Assembly (NCBI GenBank): GCA_028697935.1
Contig: JAQVEM010000031.1
Coordinates: 1 to 12,354, forward strand
Source of the DNA: Actinomycetota bacterium
Lineage (GTDB): Bacteria > Actinomycetota > Humimicrobiia > Humimicrobiales > Humimicrobiaceae
Reading direction: 5' to 3'
DNA: 12,354 bases
Positions 7,431 to 12,354 of the stretch are shown here, in pieces. The notes under the pieces are model-generated. The model saw only the letters and a list, made by a program, of their open reading frames with translations, was not told the origin of the DNA and made no database searches. Each line of letters opens with the position of its first letter. Within the stretch, counting starts at the first letter, position 1. The translations under genes were made by a program, and so were the position numbers.

Positions 7431-7533
7431 GCTAATTCCATTATTAATATTTACAAAAATTTATAAAAGACTTTAAAAATTGTTAAGGAATATAAGGAAT
7501 AAAACTTAATAAAAAAACAAAAATATAAATCTT

Positions 7534-7550
7534 TCCTTTTATTATAAGGA
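7534..7550 (-). other. Small hairpin in the MeTr-activase gap
   Basis: TCCTT and AAGGA flank a 7-nt loop, 22 nt after the MeTr stop codon; a T-rich stretch follows on the minus strand but not directly. It could slow or partly end transcription, or act as an mRNA stabilising stem. The stem is short and the call is weak. The rest of the 141-bp gap is AT-rich with no other signal. Confidence 0.2.
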
Positions 7551-7571
7551 TAAAATTTTATAGGTTAAAAT

Positions 7572-8420
7572 TTATCTAACCCTGTTTCTCTGCGCTGTGA
7601 TGTAATTCATGCCATACGGGTCTCTACCCGCAAGAAAATCAGCGCCCCTTACTGCCTCCAGTATGCCATCAGTGAGAGGGTCAAGTATGGGGCTCGTTAG
7701 GCCATTTAGTATAGCCATGGATAAAAAAAGGATATTTAACAGTGGTCGGTCTGGCATTCCAAAGCTAACGTTAGAAGCACCCAGTGTAGTGGAAACGCCA
7801 ATCTCATCAGTAACTTTTTTGATAGTTTCGAGGGTAACTCTTACTGAAGAAGGATCTGTAGCAGCAGCCATTGCCAGGCAGTCAACTACGATATCTTCCT
7901 TCTTTATACCTAAAGATTCTGCTTTCTGAATAATCTTACTTGTTATATTTAGTCTTTCATCAACACTGCCAGGGATACCTTTTTTATCCATAGGCAGACA
8001 TATTACTGCGCTACCACTTTCTTTTACTATAGGAAGAATTGTTTCTATAGATTTTTCTTCTCCATTTACTGAGTTTATTAAAGCTTTATAAGGATATGCC
8101 TCAACAGCTTTTTTGATTGCTTCTGGATTTGATGAATCAATGCAAATAGGTTTATCAGTAACTTCCATCACTTTACCTATCGCTTTTACAAGCATCTCCA
8201 CCTCATTCACTCCGGCGGCACCAACATTTACATCTATTATGTCAGCACCTGCCTCTGCCTGTTTTCTGGCATCCTCCTCAACTATTTCAAGATTACCTTT
8301 TTTTAATTCTTCTGCCAGTTTTTTTCTACCGGTAGGATTAATCCTTTCACCTATAATAACTGTTGGCAAACCCGGACCAAATTTAACCTCGCAATTTTTT
8401 CCTGTTATTATTGTTGGCAT
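7572..8420 (-). CDS. Methyltetrahydrofolate:corrinoid methyltransferase (MeTr/MT-II, AcsE/MtgA-like)
   Basis: A 282-residue pterin-binding TIM-barrel protein of the AcsE/MtgA/MetH-middle-domain family. Visible motifs, in order: GERINPTGR (24-32), the pterin-site IIDVNVGAAG (61-70), IDSSNPEAI with D95 (94-102), INSVNGE with N116 (115-121), VVDCLAM (178-184) and LGASNVSFG with N217 (213-221), the equivalent of the conserved Asn near the methyl N5 in AcsE. The enzyme moves methyl groups between the corrinoid protein and tetrahydrofolate in the cytoplasm. In O-demethylase or betaine systems it runs from corrinoid to THF (MT-II). The Shine-Dalgarno sequence GAAAGGA (8433-8427) is strong and 6 nt from the ATG. 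No CO dehydrogenase/acetyl-CoA synthase genes are nearby, and the client corrinoid here is a small MtmC-type protein, so an MT-II role is more likely than AcsE. Confidence 0.93.
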   Translation of the reverse strand: MPTIITGKNCEVKFGPGLPTVIIGERINPTGRKKLAEELKKGNLEIVEEDARKQAEAGADIIDVNVGAAGVNEVEMLVKAIGKVMEVTDKPICIDSSNPEAIKKAVEAYPYKALINSVNGEEKSIETILPIVKESGSAVICLPMDKKGIPGSVDERLNITSKIIQKAESLGIKKEDIVVDCLAMAAATDPSSVRVTLETIKKVTDEIGVSTTLGASNVSFGMPDRPLLNILFLSMAILNGLTSPILDPLTDGILEAVRGADFLAGRDPYGMNYITAQRNRVR

Positions 8421-8489
8421 GTTATTTCCTTTCGTTATTTACATCTATTTATAACTTAATACACTTAAAATTCATTCTTATTATATATT

Positions 8490-8561
8490 TTTCTATTCTT
8501 CTAATTCTTCTTATTCCTATTATTTTTCTTCTTCTTCTTCTTCTTCTTATTATTATTATTC
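8490..8561 (-). repeat. GAA/TAA triplet array containing the DUF1638 stop codon
   Basis: Twenty-four consecutive triplets in the frame of the upstream gene, read on the minus strand: GAA (the last sense codon), four TAA, seven GAA, AAA, TAA, TAG, GAA, TAA, GAA, GAA, TTA, GAA, GAA, TAG, AAA. The pure cores are (TTC)7 at 8526-8546 and (TTA)4 at 8547-8558 on the plus strand. The resulting mRNA gap to the MeTr is purine- and A-rich and should be unstructured. Such a tract can change length by slippage without moving the frame. Confidence 0.9.
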
Positions 8562-9227
8562 AAACATATCAGAAGTTATCCTGACACCAGGTCTTATAAT
8601 TATAAACTGGCCATTCCAGTTTTTGTTAATAATCTTATCAAGGATATTATTAGAACCCTTTATCTCTTCAAATTTTAAGCCCAGTTTTATAGCTTCCTTC
8701 CGGGCTTTTTCTTTATATTCTGTAGAATTATAATTCCCGGTATCAATGAAAGCAATTTTTCTGTAATTCTTCAACATTTCTTTTACTACCCATTGTAATG
8801 TATCTTCATCAAACTTATTTTTAATTTCAGATACACCGGGTAAGATAAAATCGCCGGTCTCACCAATATAACCCCGGGTTAGAAAATAAGTTCCTGGCTC
8901 AATTTTCAATTGTTTTTTTCGTTCCGCTGTGGAGCCCAGGAGTAGTGTTATGCAATCATCAACCTTTGGTACGACAATAGGTACTTTTGGAGAAACCAGT
9001 CCGAGCGTTCCATTACCACACAGGCCATATCCGAGGACAATAATATCATAATTCTGTGATTTATTTATTTCTTCCTGAAGCTTTTCTCTAAGCTTATCAC
9101 TATGCTCATGGAGGCTTTTTTCGAAATTTGTCACGTCCCATTCTTCTGTTAACTTATTTTTTAATTCATCATAAATTACATCACATACTATTAATTTTAT
9201 TTTTTGCTTTTGTTCTTTGATATCCAT
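8556..9227 (-). CDS. DUF1638 domain protein
   Basis: A 223-residue soluble protein with no signal peptide or membrane segment. It carries the features I associate with DUF1638: a first strand KLIVCDVIYDEL (11-22), LHEHSDKL with H40 and H42 (39-46), IIVLGYGLCGNGTLGL with C70 (62-77), VPKVDDCITLLLGS with C92 (86-99), GTYFLTRGYIGE (112-123) and a C-terminal IIIRPGVRI (209-217). The conserved His and Cys suggest a metal or cofactor site, but no activity is known to me. From memory, such genes often lie beside corrinoid methyltransferase genes in methanogens and acetogens, as here, where it opens the cluster 135 bp before the MeTr. No Shine-Dalgarno sequence precedes the ATG, and an in-frame stop lies 12 bp upstream, so the start is fixed unless internal. 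Function unknown; a part in corrinoid or methyl-group handling is inferred. Confidence 0.85.
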   Translation of the reverse strand: MDIKEQKQKIKLIVCDVIYDELKNKLTEEWDVTNFEKSLHEHSDKLREKLQEEINKSQNYDIIVLGYGLCGNGTLGLVSPKVPIVVPKVDDCITLLLGSTAERKKQLKIEPGTYFLTRGYIGETGDFILPGVSEIKNKFDEDTLQWVVKEMLKNYRKIAFIDTGNYNSTEYKEKARKEAIKLGLKFEEIKGSNNILDKIINKNWNGQFIIIRPGVRITSDMFE

Positions 9228-9255
9228 ATTTAAAAATTAAATAAATATTTACTTT

Positions 9256-9436
9256 AAAACTGGCAATGTACAACTTTATAAATTCTGTATGAATTATAAG
9301 CTAAAACATACATTTAATGCTCTGTTATAGTCCAGATATTTCTAAAAATATACTTAAAAAATGATAAATAGTACAGGAAATATGTGAATTATTTTTAACT
9401 ATTTAAGAATAGCGGTTATATCCCACTGCCAGTTTT
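9256..9436 (-). promoter_or_regulatory. Long-range inverted repeat, possible RNA helix upstream of DUF1638
   Basis: AAAACTGGCAATG at 9256-9268 faces CACTGCCAGTTTT at 9424-9436. On the minus-strand RNA all 13 positions pair (one G-U); on the plus strand the same position would be an A-C clash. The helix would close about 155 nt and end 28 nt before the DUF1638 start. Inside lie smaller hairpins: TGTATG/CATACA (9286-9312), CTATT/AATAG (9399-9412) and, overlapping the long helix, AGTGG/CCGCT (9427-9411), so two folds exclude each other. A transposon-derived origin (terminal repeats) is an alternative. Confidence 0.35.
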
Positions 9437-10067
9437 TATACTTTTAAAGTTAAAGTGAAAATATAGAATAAATAAAAAAAACAGGTTATGAATTGATAGA
9501 TAAATTACTGCTTTCGGCCGGGTATAAAGTATTTTTTCTGGTCTTATTTTACCTATTTTACCCAATTTGTATAAGAGGGAATTAAGGCCTCTAAAGCTTT
9601 TCTAAAGCTTGAAATTATCTGTAATCAAATATAGCATTGTGATTAAATAATTTTTTATATACTGTACAAATGTTCAAAATAATTTAGAAATTATGAAAAG
9701 TACTGCTACAGAAAACTATTAGCATTGATTGCCGGTCTTTATTATCCTGTAGAAATTGCTGTGCATCAGCAGAAAATAACTGTGATATTTAGTCTTTCAA
9801 GAACGAAAGTTTTATGATACTTAAAAAAGCTAAAAAAGTTAATAATTTATGATTTTTTATGTGTTATTATAATAAGGGTGTTATAAGTATTTAATATTAG
9901 ATTATTATGGCATAGTTCGTCTGGAAGAATTCTAAAATGTACGAATTTATTATAATCATATATGATAAGGGTAAGAATATTTACTGTAAAATCCTGTAGA
10001 ATTTAAAAATAGAATAATAAGGAAATAAGAAAGAATAACAGAGCCAGAGATTCTGGATATTATTTAA
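9437..10067. other. Long stretch without a convincing gene
   Basis: No tRNA, rRNA or strong ORF is seen. The stretch holds a perfect 7-bp hairpin with a 3-nt loop (9594-9610) formed by a repeated CTAAAGCTT (9591-9599 and 9602-9610), a 5-bp stem AGAGG/CCTCT (9574-9592), a hairpin TGCTG/CAGCA (9757-9771), and a CTTTC/GAAAG stem followed by TTTTA (9794-9809). Three short open frames are weak candidates: 9493-9588 (TTG start, 31 residues with one hydrophobic segment), 9683-9817 (44 codons, no ATG, perhaps a gene remnant) and 9937-9999 (20 residues, GGAAG 9 nt upstream). Decayed gene, sRNA or plain spacer cannot be told apart. Confidence 0.4.
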
Positions 10068-10076
10068 TGTTATAAT
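10068..10076 (+). promoter_or_regulatory. Extended -10 promoter for the zinc-ribbon gene
   Basis: TGTTATAAT matches the extended -10 pattern TGnTATAAT exactly, 32 bp before the GTG start at 10109. No recognisable -35 box is present, which is common for extended -10 promoters. The transcript would start near 10083 with a leader of about 26 nt containing the Shine-Dalgarno sequence AGGTGG (10097-10102). Confidence 0.45.
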
Positions 10077-10108
10077 AATAAGATTACTAAGCTGGCAGGT
10101 GGTTAGCG

Positions 10109-10579
10109 GTGATAAAGGATAAAGAAACAAAAATAATACTTTTTTGTATAAACTGTAATAAAGAATCGCCTCATACAGTATATTATGTCGGGAATTACCT
10201 GAGAAGAGTTGTCTGTGACAATTGTAATAAGAAAATAGAGATTGACAGGCGCCATCTGAGAACTGTTTTTGCAGAAGATTTTATAGATAGGGTTCTGACA
10301 AAACCACGACGGATGACTGATGATATTAGGAAAGCTTTTGCGACGCTGCTTCCCTTTTTTCCAAAAAGATTGTTTGAAGAACCATTAGAAGTATTTAAGG
10401 AAATGTATGAAGTATTAAAAAAGGAAGATGGAGAGGGTAGTAAAAAAAGTGATAAAAGTAATAAAAAAAGCAGCAGCTGTGAGAAGAATAGCGTCAAAAG
10501 CAATAATGATAGCAATATGAAAGAGAACATAAAGGGGAAGAGTAAAAGTAGCAGCAAAAGCAAAAATATTGATGGATAA
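10109..10579 (+). CDS. Small zinc-ribbon protein with a low-complexity Ser/Lys/Asn tail
   Basis: A 156-residue protein starting with GTG, supported by AGGTGG 6 nt upstream. Two CxxC pairs, C13/C16 (FCINCN) and C36/C39 (VCDNCN), form a zinc ribbon at about 10-46. A predicted helical part with RVLTKPRRMTDDI (61-73) follows to about 105. Residues about 108-156 are almost all Ser, Lys, Asn and Glu and are surely disordered and basic. I recall similar short proteins in anaerobic bacteria with a CxxC...CxxC head and a conserved LTKPxRMT stretch, annotated without a function; this is from memory and unverified. Zinc binding is well supported; a nucleic-acid or regulatory role would be a guess. It stands alone, convergent with lipB. 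After the stop, the same frame continues with a Ser/Asn/Lys-rich run to 10621. Confidence 0.8.
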   Translation: MIKDKETKIILFCINCNKESPHTVYYVGNYLRRVVCDNCNKKIEIDRRHLRTVFAEDFIDRVLTKPRRMTDDIRKAFATLLPFFPKRLFEEPLEVFKEMYEVLKKEDGEGSKKSDKSNKKSSSCEKNSVKSNNDSNMKENIKGKSKSSSKSKNIDG

Positions 10580-10669
10580 AGCAGTAACAAAGGTTATAAA
10601 AGAAATAGTAATAAAAATTAGAGTCAAATAATAGTAATTGAAAAGTCGACCAGTATTTTCTAATATTCC

Positions 10670-11425
10670 TTAAAAATTTGTGATTTTATTTACAGGTATT
10701 TTAAAGATATTACTGAAACTTTTTATTATTTCTTCCTTAATATTGAGAATGTTTACCGGTCTCTTTAAAATTTTTTTCATTGAAGTTTGTGGATGTTCTC
10801 TGAGGCCACAGGCTATTATATAATCAAAATATTTTAAATCATTATTTACATTCAGGGAAAAGCCGTGAAACGTGACCCATCTTTTTACCTTTAAACCAAT
10901 GGAAGCAATTTTATAACCATTTACAAATACTCCTCTACACCCCTTTATTCTTATTGCATGAATACCATATCTTTTAAGAACATCTATTATCACTTCTTCA
11001 AGATTATAAACAAAAAGAGACAAATCTTTTTGCATCAAAGCAAGATTTATAATTGTATAACAGACAATCTGCCCTGGTGAGTGCACAGTTATATCTCCAC
11101 CACGGTCAGACTGGATTAATTCTATATTTTTTAATTTAAGTTTATCTTCCGTTACAAGAAGGTTTTTTAAATTTTTATTACTACCTATTGTTATAACAGG
11201 GTTATGTTCAAGAAGAAGGATAATACCGGGTCTGGATTCAGATTTTATTATCTCAAAAATTTTAAGCTGCATTTCATAGGCCTGTTTATAAGAAATAAGG
11301 CCACAGTCAAGACTTGAGACACCGGTCGTTTTAAGTGTACTACTAAAGCTGTCAGATATTGATTCAGGAATTGATTCAGAAATTGAAGTAATATCTATAG
11401 TTTTTCCATATTTTAAGCTTTTCAT
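10670..11425 (-). CDS. lipB: Octanoyl-ACP:protein octanoyltransferase LipB
   Basis: A 251-residue LipB. It transfers octanoyl from acyl carrier protein to lipoyl domains (for example GcvH or 2-oxoacid dehydrogenase E2), the step before LipA. Motifs: RGGDITVHSPGQIVCY (108-123, the RGGxxTxHGPGQ box with Ser for Gly), GVFVNGYKIASIGLKV with K172 (165-180), TFHGFSLNVN (185-194) and the acyl-thioester cysteine C206 in ACGL. K172 and C206 have the same spacing as E. coli K135 and C169. The first about 35 residues are a Ser/Glu-rich extension absent from ordinary LipB, partly encoded by a 12-bp tandem repeat (11358-11381). No ATG, GTG or TTG lies between codon 1 and Met52, which is too late, so the extension appears genuine. 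No Shine-Dalgarno sequence is seen. It follows the LacI gene by 59 bp on the same strand. Confidence 0.92.
   Translation of the reverse strand: MKSLKYGKTIDITSISESIPESISDSFSSTLKTTGVSSLDCGLISYKQAYEMQLKIFEIIKSESRPGIILLLEHNPVITIGSNKNLKNLLVTEDKLKLKNIELIQSDRGGDITVHSPGQIVCYTIINLALMQKDLSLFVYNLEEVIIDVLKRYGIHAIRIKGCRGVFVNGYKIASIGLKVKRWVTFHGFSLNVNNDLKYFDYIIACGLREHPQTSMKKILKRPVNILNIKEEIIKSFSNIFKIPVNKITNF
11358..11387 (-). repeat. 12-bp tandem repeat in the lipB N-terminal extension
   Basis: On the plus strand ATTGATTCAGGA (11358-11369) is followed by ATTGATTCAGAA (11370-11381) and a partial third copy ATTGAA. In the protein it gives the repeating SES-I, PES-I, SDS-F pattern near residues 16-28. The period of four codons keeps the frame. 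Confidence 0.7.
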
Positions 11426-11484
11426 AATTATTTAAAATTTTAATGTTACAGAACTAATAATATAAATAAAATTTAAAATAAAAT

Positions 11485-12354
11485 CTACGGGCATGAATCT
11501 CTTATTATAAGCCTGGGTTCAACCAGAATGTTTCTTCTGGGTATATCTTTTTTCTCTATGAGGTTTACTAACATCTCTAATGCCATAGCACCCATCTCAT
11601 ATTTTGGTTGTGCAATTGTTGTTATAGAAGGAGTATAGGTAGAAGAAAAACTTATATCATCAAATCCTATAACTTTTAAATCTTCTGGAACATTAAGTCC
11701 TTTTGTACTGGCTGCTTTAATTACTTCTATTGCTAAAACATCACTTGCTGTTATTATCCCTTCGGGTTTATTGTCAGATTCCAGTAGTTTGATAGCATTC
11801 ATAAAGCAGGTTTCTACATTATAGTTATCAAACATTATGTATTCTTTTTCAATAGGTAGCCCGGATTCTTTAAGTGCTTTTTTATAGCCCTGCAGTTTTT
11901 CGTAAGTAGGTGTAAATTTTAACGAGCCGCCAAGGAATGCAATTTTTTTTATTCCCTTTTCCAGCATATGTTTTGCAGCAAGATAGCCAGCTTTTTCTTC
12001 ATTAATTCTAATAAAAGGAATATCGATGTCTTTTAGCATTCCATTTATGAAAACTGTTGGAATATTATTATTATATAAATACAAATAATGCTGGAAGTCC
12101 CCTTTAGACTTGTTCATTTCTGTTGAAATAAAAATAACACCTGCTATATTTTTTTCTAATAGATTTTTTAAAATTTCGGTTTCTTTTATAACTGAAGATT
12201 CTGTATTACACAGAAATACTGTATACCCTTTTAAAAAAGCTTTATCACTTATACCTTTTGCCATTTCCGGGAAAACAGGGTTTATTATATCCGGTATTAA
12301 GAGACCAATTGTTTTGCTTTTGTTTTTAACAAGATTCCGTGCAAAAAAATTAGG
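11485..12354 (-). CDS. LacI-family transcriptional regulator, N-terminus beyond the window
   Basis: The frame stays open to the end of the window, so the ATG at 12264 is internal; 289 residues are visible. The first visible residues, PNFFARNLVKNKSKTIGLL, are the hinge region after the helix-turn-helix, so about 50 residues including the DNA-binding domain are missing. The periplasmic-binding-protein-like effector domain follows: IPDIINPVFPEM (about 20-31), GVIFIS, AGYLAAKHMLEKGIKKIAFLGG (about 123-144), the EGIITASDVLA region and the family signature VIGFDDISFSSTYTPSITTI near 230-250. Such proteins bind a sugar or nucleoside and repress transport or catabolic genes. No sugar gene adjoins it inside the window, only lipB downstream, so the target cannot be named. 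It may act on genes to the right. Confidence 0.92.
   Translation of the reverse strand, partial: PNFFARNLVKNKSKTIGLLIPDIINPVFPEMAKGISDKAFLKGYTVFLCNTESSVIKETEILKNLLEKNIAGVIFISTEMNKSKGDFQHYLYLYNNNIPTVFINGMLKDIDIPFIRINEEKAGYLAAKHMLEKGIKKIAFLGGSLKFTPTYEKLQGYKKALKESGLPIEKEYIMFDNYNVETCFMNAIKLLESDNKPEGIITASDVLAIEVIKAASTKGLNVPEDLKVIGFDDISFSSTYTPSITTIAQPKYEMGAMALEMLVNLIEKKDIPRRNILVEPRLIIRDSCP

Noticed and set aside
6826..7476. A 216-codon plus-strand open frame opposite the activase gene
   Set aside because: It is antisense to a clearly conserved protein, and its hydrophobic composition is what the complement of such codons gives. Other shorter opposite-strand frames were dropped for the same reason.
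9794..9816. Intrinsic terminator CTTTC/GAAAG followed by TTTTA
   Set aside because: The stem is 5 bp, the T run is short, and no gene ends just upstream.
11435..11474. AAATTTTA/TAAAATTT inverted repeat between lacI-type gene and lipB
   Set aside because: Made only of A and T in an AT-rich gap, and without the CG centre common in LacI-family operators; likely chance.

Overview
The window is strongly AT-rich bacterial DNA carrying about ten genes, all typical of an anaerobe. Its most telling parts are a corrinoid-dependent methyl-transfer operon with its own reductive activase and a complete L-arabinose catabolic set. No rRNA, tRNA or phylogenetic marker is present. A Firmicutes- or Atribacterota-like anaerobe or acetogen fits, but that is inference from composition and gene content only.

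Left third, plus strand (2-4450): an L-arabinose catabolism cluster. It reads: the C-terminal end of a FucI-type sugar isomerase (cut by the window edge), a ROK-family repressor, L-ribulokinase (araB) and L-ribulose-5-phosphate 4-epimerase (araD). The isomerase is not of the usual AraA type, so it probably supplies L-ribulose from arabinose as a non-orthologous replacement. Two nearly identical perfect palindromes, one touching the ROK start codon and one just upstream of araB, look like the ROK operators.

Middle, minus strand (9227 down to 4518): a four-gene methyl-transfer cluster, transcribed DUF1638 protein, then pterin-binding methyltransferase (MeTr/MT-II), then ASKHA/[2Fe-2S] corrinoid activase (RACE), then corrinoid protein. 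Methyl groups would sit on the corrinoid protein, pass to tetrahydrofolate through the MeTr, and the activase would rescue oxidised Co(II). The substrate-specific methyltransferase (MT-I) that normally loads the corrinoid is absent, although both ends of the cluster are inside the window. The cluster has unusually long gaps: a 330-nt leader before the corrinoid gene with a predicted three-way RNA junction and a 32-bp direct repeat, a GAA/TAA triplet array that includes the DUF1638 stop codon, and a long-range 13-bp helix upstream of DUF1638.

Right third: about 670 bp without a convincing gene (9437-10108), a small zinc-ribbon protein with a Ser/Lys/Asn tail (plus strand), then on the minus strand an octanoyltransferase (lipB) with an unusual N-terminal extension, and a LacI-family regulator whose DNA-binding end lies beyond the window.

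The best candidates for something undescribed are the structured leader of the corrinoid gene, the shared ROK palindromes, and the MT-I-less operon headed by a DUF1638 protein.
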